From positions 216,501 to 280,500 of the forward strand of contig VIIQ02000559.1 in assembly GCA_007449985.2 (NCBI GenBank): DNA of 64,000 nt, read 5' to 3'. Source of the DNA: Desmodesmus armatus. Taxonomy: Eukaryota; Chlorophyta; Chlorophyceae; Sphaeropleales; Scenedesmaceae. How positions within the stretch are numbered: position 1 is the first letter of the stretch; every line of letters begins with the position of its first letter. A program made the translations under genes and the position numbers. The notes beneath the pieces were generated by a model. That model made no database searches, had not been told where the DNA came from, and worked only from the letters and a program-made list of their open reading frames with translations. Positions 1 through 10,568 of the stretch are shown here, piece by piece.

Positions 1-376
1 GTGAAGCACAACCACAACCAGATCTGCTGGAAGTACACCAAGGTGCGGCTCAAGGGGCTTGGGGGTTCAGGGCATGGGGTACATCCTTGAACGGGTAGTG
101 GACTTGCTTTGCCTTTGCACACAACAGTACTGAAGCTAGGTCAGGCTTTGGTGTTTCTGCTGGTACCTGGGGCTCTCACACCTTTGCTTTGCAGAGCTCT
201 CATCACTCAAGTTTTGCCATCCATCACACATGCAGAGTCTCTTATGTGAAGACACTCATCACTCGTGTTGTGTGTGTGATACGTCTGCCCTGCAGGCAGT
301 GGCGCCCGAGTCCCGGTCACCTGTGCCCCAGGGGAGGTCGTCTACTGTCTTCAACAACGCCTCTGAGGCCGAATGA
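1..376 (+). CDS. 3' end of a plus-strand gene, two exons visible (partial)
   Basis: Positions 1–42 read in frame as VKHNHNQICWKYTK and are followed by a donor-like AAG|GTGCGG. Positions 296–376 follow a CCCTGCAG acceptor and read AVAPESRSPVPQG… ending …VFNNASEAE and a TGA stop at 374–376. Both junctions are phase 0, so the exons join without a frame change. The final 27-codon exon has no low-complexity repeat and no internal stop. I do not recognise the protein; most of the gene lies left of the window. The alternative is two chance open stretches, since the pieces are short and the 253-bp intron is only predicted. Confidence 0.4.
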
Positions 377-2063
377 GTGAGGCTCAAGGAGTGAGGCAGC
401 CCCTCAAGAGTGACATGTGTGAGACACGTGTAGCTGCTGTGTTCGGACGTATTGGCACGTGTGGCAACTGCCATTTGTGTGTGTGTGCGTGCTGCGTGTG
501 CCGTTTCCGGATGCCCTGACAAGGGGTAGATTGAGGGGTTGAGTGATTTCAGCAGTCATGTACGGCCCGTGCCGTATGCGTGCAAAGTGTGACACCCCAG
601 CGGCAGTGACACTACAGCATGGTCATGCGTTTCCATGCATGTTCATGCAAGCCTATGATCGGGCAGCTGCTGCCATGGAGGCCTTGCACTTGTTTGAGCT
701 TCTGTTGGGGGTGTCGTGGACGGCTGCTGTGCAGTGATGTGCATGCAGGACTGCTTTGCTTTTGCGCAGTGCCGGTGGCGAGACGGATGTGTGGAGCAAT
801 CAGCACATGGTGTGTGATTCGTTGTGTGCAGCGCCATGGGTTGTGTGTCAGGCGCAGTGAGAAGAACGTTGTTGCGGCATAGCGATGATGGCCATAGAGG
901 CCAACTATGTAATGTGTTGAGTGAGCGTGCTTGGTGCCAACAGTGTACAAGGGGTGGATGCGTGTGCAGAAGGCAGGCCACATGCAGCATTCTGAAGCTG
1001 CCAAAGTTGGGGCATATAGATCTAGGTTGGTCAGTTCATGATCATGGAATCTCCTGCACACGACACAATGTCAGCAGCAGCCAGGCGGTCCCAGGCGGGC
1101 AGGCATCACTAGCAGCAGCTGGTGCTCAATATATGGTAGCACATTGTCACAATGTTACACAAAATGCAACGCCGGTGCAGCTGGTAATCATGTCAGCCTT
1201 GCACGCAGCTGCAGCATCACAAACATTGCCAACACCACACATAGCAACTGTCAGCAGGGTTGTATTGGCTTGACTCAGCTCAGTGTCTTACAGACACAGT
1301 ACCGTACTGTGACAGTCATGCACACCAACTCCCCAGCTTGCCTGACCCTAGCTGGAGGCTGCCTATCTGCTTTGACTGACGATCAAGTCGCAGAGTATGT
1401 CAACAAAAAGCTGCAAGCACGGCTTGAAAGGCACACACACAACATGGGTATGTTCAGTCTGTTGAAGCCATCGTTCATCATCAACAGGGGCCATGGCCCA
1501 AAGGAGCATTGGCATATGTAAACAACGATGCCAGAAGACATACCCTCTTGCCGCACAGCCCCCTGATGACACAGCTCTTCCAACAGGCCGGAAGATGCTG
1601 TCAGAGATTTATTCCCGCATAGGCTCTTTCAGAGGACTAGTACCAGCCGCTGGCACATTGCCACCAGCTGTGCTGGGAACAGGTCCACGCAATCTTGATA
1701 CAAACAGAAGCAAGCCTGCAGTTGTATCATGCAACAGAGCACCTGTTGAGGCCGAGAGTCCGACTCTGTTGCCAACAGACAGATAAAACAAAAAGGACCC
1801 TCCACCGTGGAGGTGATGATCAACCAGTCAGCCTGGTTTCAGCTCAGAAGTTCACCGCAAGCCTGAGCCGCTCAACAGGCTGTTCACAGAAAGACATTGA
1901 ATCAACTTGATGGCATACAAGTCAGGCACACGTCACCTTACCACCAGCTACATTGCGCGCACCGTGGCTTCCGTCAGAGACATGTCCAAAGCTCTGTTGA
2001 CATGAGGGCCCCATTCACGCGCCCCGCCACCCAACTTGGCGGCTTTTAGAAGCCCGTTGGCTT
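377..2063. other. Gene-poor stretch, no supported gene
   Basis: Only short overlapping open frames are seen on both strands, with no domain, signal peptide or consistent splice structure. One stretch near 1369–1430 (plus) reads ALTDDQVAEYVNKKLQARLE and looks protein-like, but no start, stop or partner exon could be tied to it. Part of the region is probably the 3' untranslated sequence of the gene ending at 376. Confidence 0.4.
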
Positions 2064-2066
2064 CTA
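2047..2066 (-). promoter_or_regulatory. Perfect hairpin overlapping the stop codon of the cysteine-rich gene
   Basis: TAGAAGCC / CGTT / GGCTTCTA is a perfect 8-bp inverted repeat with a 4-base loop. On the minus strand one arm contains the TAG stop of the secreted cysteine-rich gene. It could affect mRNA 3' structure, but a chance palindrome is possible. Confidence 0.35.
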
Positions 2067-2420
2067 GGGCCCGGGCGGTGGACCAGACATGCATGTGCCC
2101 GAATTCCTGTCACAGTGGTTGCCCTTCTTGCACTCAGAGATCTTTTTGGGTGTGCACCAAGCACCATTGGGCTTGCAGTGCACAGGGGGGTTCTTGCACT
2201 GGGGCCAGATCTTGAGGGGGTCCTGGCAGTAGCTTGATTGCCCGATCGTCTCAGGGCATATCAAGCCAATGGCACATTCTGAAACGGCGCGAGAGACGCA
2301 TGGCTCGCCTTCGTCCTTGCAGTTTTGGTTCTGTCCGGCGATGCACTTGGCCTGCGCGCCAGGCAACATGGAGCAGGCCAGGACGCCTGCCAGTAATATC
2401 AGCGCTGTCCAGCGAGCCAT
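2064..2420 (-). CDS. Secreted cysteine-rich protein with two six-cysteine repeats
   Basis: A single-exon 118-residue protein. Residues 1–24 are a typical signal peptide (MARWTALILLAGVLACSML, then AQA before the mature Lys-Cys). The mature chain has 12 cysteines in two tandem modules: C-x7-C-x6-C-x7-C-x5-C-x9-C, then C-x6-C-x6-C-x7-C-x5-C-x6-C. Both modules share an S-E-C step at the fourth cysteine. The tail is short and Pro/Gly-rich. The even cysteine count and repeated spacing suggest disulfide-bonded knottin-like or colipase-like modules in a secreted or cell-wall protein; the exact family is not recognised. An 8-bp hairpin overlaps the stop codon. The call as a real gene is firm because signal peptide, spacing and ORF agree; its function is unknown. 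Confidence 0.75.
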   Translation of the reverse strand: MARWTALILLAGVLACSMLPGAQAKCIAGQNQNCKDEGEPCVSRAVSECAIGLICPETIGQSSYCQDPLKIWPQCKNPPVHCKPNGAWCTPKKISECKKGNHCDRNSGTCMSGPPPGP

Positions 2421-3352
2421 TGGTGTTCTTGATAATGGCCTGCATCAACATGCCCACATCAGGGGCGCAGCGGGTGCAGCATGGGTGAGGTTTTGCCCTG
2501 ACATGGCTTGGGCCTGCAAGGCCTAACCATTCCTATGCTCTTGGTTGCATGCAAATGATCACACGCAAATCAATGCGAGTCGGAAAGCAAAGGAGCAGAG
2601 AACGGTGTGTCGGAGTCGGTCGCGATTGCTGTCCGACTCGGCGTGACATCCCCGTTGGGTGTATGCATTCACGCATGCATGCAGGGATACAACGGATTTA
2701 TAACTTGAAATGCTCAATTGTCCCACCTTGTAGACAGTTGTGCCTCGCACTTTGGTATGGAAGATAGCTTTGTGTGCCTTGTGCTTATACCAGTGCTTGT
2801 CAAAGAAGCAGATTGTAGCAGGAGCGATGAGGACAATCACACCTCAATACATGCCATTTGAAAAGACAGGGCTGCTTTTGAAGGGCCCCGAGCCCTGTCG
2901 CGAACTCTGCGACGGTTGCGGGTGGGGCCCCGGGGGCGTCACGCAAGAAGGCTACGTGGACATGGGTCAAACACGCCGACCATTGCACTGGCATTCAAGC
3001 CATATTGCATGAATCCAGCTGACTGTCTCCTTGCTCAAATATACGGCAGCTTTCTGCCGCCTGCAATTCCTTGTTGCTGCCACCCCCATGCTGGCCAGCA
3101 CTACCCGCACCTGACACCCTTACACCTGAATGTGCGAGCCTGATTGCTCCTAGAGGATGTCCAGAGGCCGTTGCACAATGACACCTAACAAACATGATCA
3201 GCCCCATCGTGAGTTTTGTTGTCTGCAGCCTGCAGCCTGCACAATGATGCCACAAACTTCATGCTGCAGTTGTGCTCTTATGGTCAACATGTGACTGCCA
3301 TGATGGTTGGCTTAGCAGATGCAGGAGTACATTGGTGAGGAAGGCCGCTGGT
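2421..3352. other. Gene-free stretch upstream of the cysteine-rich gene
   Basis: No supported coding region is visible. The part just right of 2420 should hold the promoter and 5' leader of the minus-strand cysteine-rich gene; I see no clear TATA box. The remainder carries only short, mutually overlapping open frames. Confidence 0.3.
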
Positions 3353-3402
3353 CAAATTAAATCAAATCAAAGTTACTACTACTACTACTACTACTACTTT
3401 AC
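3353..3402 (-). repeat. Retroelement-type tail: (TTTGA)-rich block plus (AGT)n microsatellite
   Basis: Read on the minus strand, an (AGT)n run is followed by AACTTTGATTTGATTTAATT. The same TTTGATTT-type tail recurs in introns at 60336–60350 and 62028–62058 on the plus strand. It lies downstream of the RT zinc-finger ORF on the same strand, as expected for a non-LTR element 3' tail. Confidence 0.45.
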
Positions 3403-3513
3403 TGGATCAGGGCCTCGCCTGATCGCCCTTTCAGGAGCCAAACAAGGCTCATAGGGCATAAGCACTCCTCAAAGGACTCGCATGAGAGAAAAACAACAGC
3501 ACCAGAATGCGCC

Positions 3514-4014
3514 TCAGAGGTCATCCAACAACTCATCCGGAAACATATCCGCTGCACCAGCTTGAGCTGCTTCAATGATCTCCTCTTCTTCAGAGGCAAC
3601 GACACCAGCAGGCTCGGCCACAAGTTCTGGCGGCGGGTGCTGCCACCGACGCTGTGAGCACTCATACATAAAACCAGCTACTAAGTGCTGCTCTTGAGAC
3701 ATGAACTGCCGAACTTCCGCAGAAGACAGCTGCCGGCTGGCTACATGCTGCCAACCACCGAGGCACTCAAACAAGTGAGAGTGATGTTGTCTCACGGTGG
3801 CATAGGCACTGCACTCAGCAATCATATGCAACTCATCTCCAACCCCTGCATCACACAATCTGCACACACGCTCCGACCGAGGCACAGGGGCACGTACACG
3901 GGTCCCCTCAATGTCTTGATACTCCCACTTCATAGTCTCCACTTCCAAGTCATGAGCAGCCAAACGGAAACATGCCAAGGAGCGTAAGTTACACCTGTAG
4001 CTATAAAAGCTCAA
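3514..4014 (-). mobile_element. Non-LTR retrotransposon fragment, C-terminal RT zinc-binding region (copy A)
   Basis: This 166-residue open frame contains RVCRLCDAGVGDELHMIAEC, a C-x2-C…H-x4-C pattern typical of the zinc-binding region found after reverse transcriptases of LINE-type elements (zf-RVT). It is preceded by a segment rich in aromatic and basic residues (LACFRLAAHDLEVETMKWEY) and followed by an acidic C-terminus ending FPDELLDDL. No reverse transcriptase or endonuclease core is visible upstream, so this looks like a 5'-truncated element or a remnant. A second, more decayed relative lies at 4429–5190 on the same strand. A domesticated host gene cannot be excluded because the frame is open. 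Confidence 0.55.
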
Positions 4015-4428
4015 GAGCCCATGCCAGCCATTTGGTCATCACATTGTACTGCACACGCATGCATGGCCTGGGGACACTTTCACAGCATCCCGTTAGTGTC
4101 TGCTGTGCATTTGTATCTGCTGGCGGTGTGCACGACTTAACAACGCTGCTGAGGATCAGTCATGCTGTTGCAGCTGCCACATGTTGGTCTTCCTGAAAGA
4201 CATAGAGACTGGATGTGGATACGTCTTGCAAATGAGCATCGCGAACCACTGGCATTTCAACGGTTCTCACAAGCATTTGTCATAAACTATCTTGCCTCCT
4301 GGCACCGCGATTGGGGGGTGGTCCCTGCTCCACTGCAGCCTGTGCATGGACATTCATAAACTTTCACCAAGTATGCCACAACTGGCATATGATTTGAAAG
4401 TCTGGAAGCCAACTCAGCTGTCAGAAAG

Positions 4429-5190
4429 TCAAGTTGGCTGATTCGTGCCAGGCTGTCCTGTTACTGTTACTTTTACTGTTACATGGTACAGGTCAAGCCT
4501 GAACACCCCGTAGGGAGCCAACGAGGCGCATGGGACATCAGCATCATAGAACGCATCTGAGTAGACATTGTAGTAACCATCTGAGAGTGCACTAACAAAC
4601 ATAATGGACACCTCGGGGGCCAGCCCATTCTCAGTAGCACGTAGGAGGGCAACAGCTTCCTCAGCTGATAGCCCGTCAGCAAACAGGACCTCCAATGAAG
4701 GGTGGACCACCGGCGCTGGCCACACTCGCGCAGAAAGGCACCCACATGTGTACACGATGGGCAGGCTGGTGCATGAAGACTCTGAATTGGTCTACAGACA
4801 TGTCGCCTGGGAACTCCATCGACCCACCAAAGTCGGCAAACAGTGCAGCATGTGAGCGCCTCACAGCGTCATCAGCCTCACACTCGGCAATCATGTGCAT
4901 TTCATCTCCTACCCTCTGATGACAGAAACGACACACCTAGCAGCACGGTCAGTGCTGGCCACAGGGCCTGAAGCAGAGCGGGGCTGGAACTTAGCGGGAG
5001 CCATATCAAGGTCAAGGGCACCTAATCTGAAACTGGCGAGGGGCCTAACACTCTCACAGGATAGGGGTGCGGTGTGGCGCACATATCCTGGGCAGTCACA
5101 CCACCAACCACGATCCAAGCAGCGAAGAGGATCAACCTCAGAAACACCTTCAACATCAAACCACTGTTGATATTTGCAACCCGTCCCCAA
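4429..5190 (-). pseudogene. Decayed second copy of the RT zinc-binding fragment (copy B)
   Basis: The frame with VRPLASFRLGALDLDMAPAK (about 4985–5050) matches the LRSLACFRLAAHDLEVETMK segment of copy A. It is followed, after a one-base frame change near 4938, by VCRFCHQRVGDEMHMIAECE (about 4876–4935), which matches copy A's zinc motif. A further frame change near 4700 is needed to continue into EVLFADGLSAEEAVALLRAT. Two frame breaks and no RT core indicate a non-functional relic. The upstream part (5022–5345) has another open frame of uncertain meaning. Confidence 0.5.
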
Positions 5191-5344
5191 GTCAAAGGGA
5201 GCAGAGCGGGGGTCACAGGGCAGTTCACACCAACAACTATACGACCGTTTGAATTATAAAAGGAGGACAACACGGAAGTGGCTGAGAGCAGGCAAGGCTC
5301 ACCATCATGAAACAAACCACCATCAGGCAGGGCCCCAAAGGCCA

Positions 5345-5375
5345 TAAACCCTAAACCCTAAACCCTAAACCCTAA
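5345..5375. repeat. Interstitial telomere-like block (CCCTAAA)4
   Basis: Four consecutive perfect CCCTAAA units end in CCCTAAC. This is the plant/Arabidopsis-type telomere repeat in an internal position, directly beside the retroelement relics. Confidence 0.9.
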
Positions 5376-5460
5376 CACCACCAGGCAGGGGCCCCAAAGG
5401 CACTGAGAAGGACCGAGCAATCACTCACCCAGCTTGATCCCACACCGCCAGCTGGGCTAG

Positions 5461-5710
5461 GCTTTTTTTTTTTTTTTTTTTTTCTGTCACGGTGACAAGC
5501 AACAGGTGCTCAGCAGAAAGCTGTTCAATCCGATTCCACAAGCCCACAGCAGCTTGCACCCACCCTCGTACTAGTGGCCGGCAGCCCAACTCGCGCAGCA
5601 TCAGCTGGCGTGAGGTGCTTTACGCAGGCCACCACCCAGCTATCGCATGAAAGGTTATGCACCCCTTGTAGTGGGTTGCGCAGGCCACCATTGGGGCGCC
5701 GAGCCCCCAA
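5461..5710 (-). mobile_element. Possible retroposed sequence with an A23 tail
   Basis: Positions 5461–5483 are 23 consecutive T, which is a poly(A) tail on the minus strand. Upstream on that strand (5525–5710) is a 61-codon open frame without recognisable similarity, containing CGLVESD before its stop. A 3' A-run next to other retroelement debris suggests a retroposed copy, but no target-site duplication could be identified by eye. Confidence 0.3.
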
Positions 5711-7293
5711 TCACCTGTCAACGCCATGATCTCTGCTGAGCTGCATGGTGCACGTGATTATCACTGTGTGACACCATGTCACTGACTGTGACAGTCACTG
5801 AGTGCCATTCCTGATAAGCTCTGCTCTCATACATCTCCATGCCCTGATCGACATCCACACTCCCAAACACCACTTGCTACCCCCAGACCCGTGCCAGCCC
5901 AAGCCCAAATGCGGCTGGGCACTGACAGGTACCGTTTGTCAGACAAAAACAAACAAACAGCAGTCCAGCACCCACAATCACAACAGCAAGTCATCACAGA
6001 CAGTGAAAACAAAAATCACAGACGGTGATTCAGCTAGCTGTGGTCAGGCTGTACTAGTCAATCTCACTATTGCGCACCGCCTTGCAATCAAATCATCACT
6101 CTCTTGCCATCTTATCTCCCCATACATATCAGCACCGTCCCTCCCAGTTGCCCCACCACTTGGCCACCACATGCCAAGCCCAGTCTACAGAGCCTCAGTG
6201 CCGCCAGCGCTGGCATGATGGGCCTCCTTGAATGCGATTACTAATCACACGGGGCCCATTACTAATCGCCCAGGTGCCTGGGGCACCATGCACCCGAGTG
6301 CTACTAGTACTTGGCTGCCATCTGTGCAGGGGCATTGTGTATTGGTACTCCTGCTGCAGGTCCATACAGCGCGGCCGGAGCAGCAATCACTGGGGCTGCC
6401 CGAACAACCTGCGGGGTGCATGCATACAGCATCGTACACGGCAGCAGCAGCAGCAGCAAACACAGCAGACGCAGCAGCAGCAGTAGTATCAACGAGAGCA
6501 CCAGCAGCAGGAGCAAATGCAGTAGCATGGATTTTTTAGCCTGCAACGTGCTAGGGGAGAAGAACAGCTCAGGCATTGTGACTGGGATGCCGCAGCTCAA
6601 ACAACCTGTGCTGTTTATGGTGCTGCACCACACAGTGCACACTGTGTTGGGCACCAATGCACAGCACATGGCCGCTTTCTGCTGACACTGCAACAGCTGA
6701 ATACACCTTGGGGTTGTTCTCTTGTTGTTCTCAACAGCAATGCAAGGGAGCAGAGCAGGTGGCACAAAGGCGGCAAAGAAGCTGGATGCCTGCTGCGCAG
6801 CAATACTGCTTTACATATAAAGATATATATATTATTGCGCAGCCGCTGCAATAAGTTATTGCAGCAATGTACCATGCTCACCGGGCGAGTGTCAACAGGG
6901 CCTAGGGAAGGCGTATGCATGCCACAGGTATGGATGGCATCAGAGTCATAGGGTGGCAGTGCATGACAGCAGCAGCAGCAGCAGGCATGTTGCGAAGTCA
7001 GCACAGTGTTGTTTTTGGGCATACTCGTGCAGTCATTGCAAGCATAGGCTACTGTGTTTGAGTATTGCAAGCTTACTGCGCTTGCATGCGTGCAATATTC
7101 AGAAGCAGTTCAGTGTAGGCATGAAGACAGGACATCCCACCTCAGGATGCATGCACCAAATGCAAAGGTGTGTTGTGTTCAGAGCATTTCCATGCCATGA
7201 TGCGCATCCTGCCAGGCAGTGCATTGTGCCGCAGGCAAGGTCGCCAATGCCTGGGTCTGCTGTGCTCGGTCTGCTACAGTAGCAGCACCCTGC
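5711..7293. other. Gene-poor stretch with CAG tracts and a small hairpin
   Basis: No convincing gene. It holds a (CAG)n-rich patch at about 6440–6525, a short AT patch (ATATATATATT near 6822–6833), and a perfect 10-bp inverted repeat GCTGCAATAA-G-TTATTGCAGC at 6845–6865. Open frames here are repeat-driven shadows. Confidence 0.35.
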
Positions 7294-7339
7294 TTAGGGT
7301 TTAGGGTTTAGGGTTTAGGTCCTAAACCCTAAACCCTAG
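7294..7339. repeat. Head-to-head interstitial telomere block
   Basis: Three TTTAGGG units are followed at once by CCTAAACCCTAAACCCTAG, so the two arrays face each other and form a near-perfect palindrome centred at about 7320. This arrangement is expected from joining of two telomere ends or from a fold-back repair event. Confidence 0.9.
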
Positions 7340-7637
7340 TGTTGCAATGTTTTAAAGGAGGGAAGGGGAGATGGAACTGCCGCTGCATATGCTGCCACTG
7401 TGCTGTCATTCCCTCATTACTGGATACTTTCACGACATAGTGGTACTCTCCAGACCTAGTAAACTGCCGAAGCCGAAGCTTGGTATCACCACGCGTGAAG
7501 GGTAAACCACCGAAACCCCTTCACCACTGCGAGCCGCTACAAGGGTGGGCGGACATCACAGCCTGGCCAGTGTTTTTGCCAGCATTGTAGCCTGGCAAAA
7601 GGTGTGCTGGCTGCAGGCCCTGGTGTCTATCACTTAC

Positions 7638-8666
7638 AAAAGCAGATGCAGGGGAACAGGAAGAGCCCAATGAGCCATGAGATGGGGCCACAGTAGTTCT
7701 GCTCATAGCCATAGCCACTGTTGTTGGACATGCCCACGATGGCAGCATGGTTGACCAGTGTGGCCTGGTGGGCCTGCGCCTGATGCTGAAGCTCCAGGAC
7801 ACGCTGGTGTGCAGCTTCCATCTGCCTCGTATGGGCCTGCACGGCAGCAGCACCACCAGCAGCAGCAGCAAAGCAAGCAGTTGCTGTGTCGACAGGCGCA
7901 TGTGCATGCACATGCAGGATGCAGCTGCACGTGCAGGGGTGCACCCGTCAAGCTTGTGCGTGCATCCTTGGGATGGCATGTGATGAGCTCGAGAGCAGTG
8001 CTGTCATAGGTGTGAAGGCCCAAGCAAGTGCCAGCAGTTGCTTCTCTGAAGGTCTATTCAACGGCGCGGCCTTAGTCATGCTGCGTGCTTCAGGAGGAAA
8101 CAAGTCTAGCACAGAACCGTGGCAGGCAGTCAAACTGGCAACAGTTTCCAACCACAGTGTGGCTGCGGCATGCTCCTTGCTGGTGCCACCAGTGCCAGCA
8201 GTGCAAGTTATCACCTTCTGCTGTTGCTGATATCTACATACCCCCATTTGGTTGGGTGGGTACCGCACAGCGGTGAAAATATCCACCTGAAACACCCCCC
8301 TTATTGCCTTCCGCCAAGGTGCAATGCGCCTGACCCCCCTTATTGCCACACCTCTTTGTCTTTGCGGTCCTGTTCTTTTGCCATGCGGTCCTCCCTGTCC
8401 CTTTTTTCCTTCTGCAGCCGCAGAATCTCCAGGCGCATCTCTTCTTTCTTCATATCAGCGTCCATGTAGGGGTTGGTTGCGCCAGGGTAGCTGATGTAGG
8501 GGTTGGTGGCGCCAGGGTAGCCGAAGTGCTGTGCTAATGGTGGGCAGCTGTAACTTGCCTGGTCTCTGCCTACTGCCATCGCCGCTGGGGCTGCGTATGG
8601 TCCAAATGTTTGCGGAGGCATGCTGTGGATGTCTCGGTTCATGTCGGGATACTCAGACGGGCCCAT
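7638..8666 (-). CDS. Small coiled-coil protein with a hydrophobic cysteine-rich tail (3' end unresolved)
   Basis: Exon 1 (8666–8352, 105 codons) starts MGPSEYPDMNRDIHSM and ends in a charged coiled-coil (KKEEMRLEILRLQKEKRDRE). It closes at AAAGAG|GTGTGG in phase 0. Exon 2 (7836–7638) follows a pyrimidine-rich CCGTGCAG acceptor, continues in phase 0 as a Gln/His-rich helix (MEAAHQRVLELQHQAQAHQA), then reads GYGYEQNYCGPISWLIGLFL followed by FPCICF. A strong donor GTAAGT follows (phase 1). The Gly/Tyr segment, short hydrophobic stretch and terminal cysteines resemble small membrane-anchored proteins of algae and other protists, inferred from the motif only. The last exon should lie between 7290 and 7637 but cannot be chosen. 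An in-frame ATG also exists at 8720. Confidence 0.6.
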
Positions 8667-9663
8667 GCTGCACAAAAGACGGTGTCGAGCTGCGATCAGT
8701 CGCAAATTGAGCTTTGACAAGGCACAAGCGTGAACGAGCGGTCACGAGAAATGAAATGAACATGAAGTGTAGCACAAGTACCGAACGAGGCAATCCAGCC
8801 ACAGGGAAGCTTAAAAGTCCACAAATGTTAGATACGTGTACCGTCGTAATCTGGGAAGGTCAGTCGAAGGTCAAGTCCGCTCAGCTTGCTAAGGTTGCGG
8901 AAACACTGCTTCAGGCTGCCAGGATCGACACAGAAAACGGTCTAAGTTATGGCAGCCCTTACTGGTCCAGAAGACCATACGGCGTCACACAACAGCTTCT
9001 TCCAAAACCAATGACTGCACCCTCACTCTACTCCTCCAGCTGGATTCCCCGGCAATCAAAAATATGTCCTGTTAGCACCTTATTGAGCCCTCGAATTCCT
9101 GATGACGAGCTTTGGATTTTGTTCGCAATTACTGTACTGACGGTACTGAGCTGTACTGACGGTACTGAGCTGTACTGCAATGTGCAAGCCTGCCATTGGG
9201 CCATGCTCCTGACCAGTTCGACGATTTAAACATCTCTCAGGTGTCGAAAACATAATCACCCGAGCCACGGCCGTCACGTTCAACATGGCATGTCTGGTCA
9301 GACCTTACGGCAGAAATTCAAGAGTCTGGAAGTGGCAGATGTTCACCAGCGGCAGTGCCGCTACAACACAACACAAGACAAAACAACGGACGCATCGAAA
9401 TGGCCAGACAGTGTGCCACTGCCCACGCCCAGTGTGAGAGCTGACAAGATTACCTTCTCAGAACGGTTGCTGCTGTGCCCTTGCAGAGCTGCAAGTTTGA
9501 TTGAATGCACACCAGCCGGGCATCTCTTTACAGTGCAGTAAGGCACGTTGCATGATGCACCTTGGGTGTTAGACCTGGGCATATAGCAATGCACAACAAC
9601 TACAGCCGCAACGCCAGCGTAGGGCTGTAAGCAACTTGAAGCGAGTCAAGATCCCATGCGCCC
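8667..9663. other. Stretch without a supported gene
   Basis: It should contain the promoter of the minus-strand coiled-coil gene. Positions 9133–9178 carry a short direct duplication of the ACTGACGGTACTGAGCTGT type. Long open frames here have no recognisable features. Confidence 0.3.
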
Positions 9664-9892
9664 TCACATAGATGCACCTTCAACAATAACAAGCTTGACT
9701 GCATAGCTGAGTGACACGGGTGCCACATCAGCAAAGCACATGCCATGTGCTGTATGATAAAACATATAAGCCTGCCCCAGCACAGACCTCTCCAGCCCCA
9801 ATAAGTCAGTCCACTGGACGGTGCGTTCAAGTTGAGTAAGGGTCACGTCCCACGACGGGGTCACATAGTTGGTTTCAAAGTGATGTGAAAGT
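9664..9892 (-). CDS. Candidate exon, unrecognised
   Basis: The minus strand is open from after a TGA near 9900 to a stop at 9664, reading …HHFETNYVTPSWDVTLTQLE… and …LGQAYMFYHTAHGMCFADVA…. The composition is balanced and free of CAG repeats, unlike its surroundings, and a CAGCAG could act as acceptor. It may be an internal exon or a retroelement piece. No partner exon or homologue was recognised. Confidence 0.25.
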
Positions 9893-10500
9893 CCCTCATG
9901 CTGCTGTCACCATGGTATTGCATGCAGTCAAGCAGTACATTCACAGCGCTGGCTTTGAAGCAGCATCTCCAGGATGGGAGCGAGCTGCCTTAGCGCTGGC
10001 CAGGGTGGGTTGGCCCTTCCTCCACTGCAGGTCGGCATGTATGCACACAGACAGGGGCAGTGGAGGGCAGCACAGGCGGCTTTCAACAGACTCTTCAGAC
10101 TAACAATCAAGCAATGGGTGCGCTGACCACTCTCAAGGCCAGCTGGTGCTTCTGCTGCCGCTGCTGCTGCTGTTGCTGCTGTTGCACTGGCTATTATGGC
10201 ACTGATTGCTGCTGCTCCTGCTGCTCCTGCTGCTTCTGCTGCTGCCGCAGCAGTGACTACTGCCTCTGATGTTTCTGCTACAACTGCTGCTTCTGCTGCG
10301 GCCGCCAGCAGTGCTGCTGCTGCTGTTGCGGCCGCAACCACGGCCGTGGCTCCTGCTCCTGCTGCTGCTGCAACAACGACTGCTGCTGCTGTGCCTCAGC
10401 TGCACAACAATTCAGTGTGCTTGTTGTGCTGTGCTGTGCTGTGCTGAGCTGAGCTGCAGCGCTGCTGCTTCATAATGCACATCATGTGCAGGGGGGGGAG
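9893..10500. repeat. CTG-rich low-complexity stretch
   Basis: Interrupted (CTG)n/(GCTGTT)n sequence from about 10140 to 10460, ending in a TGTGCTGTGCTGTGCTGAGC run. It is open in several frames on both strands only because the repeat lacks stops, so no gene is called. Confidence 0.6.
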
Positions 10501-10568
10501 CTTTATAACTTCCTGAGTTCAATCATCACTTTCACGCAAGACACATGCAGTACGGTCAACCAGCACAC

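Noticed and set aside
3272..3454. Open frame with a polyTyr run
   Set aside because: The run is translation of an (ACT)n microsatellite in the tail of a minus-strand retroelement relic.
4162..4359. Open frame between the two RT zinc-finger relics as upstream RT domain
   Set aside because: It is on the opposite strand and has no reverse-transcriptase motifs.
8714..9229. 171-codon plus-strand open frame
   Set aside because: No recognisable motif, no matching splice sites, and part of it consists of a short duplicated sequence. It faces a better-supported minus-strand gene.
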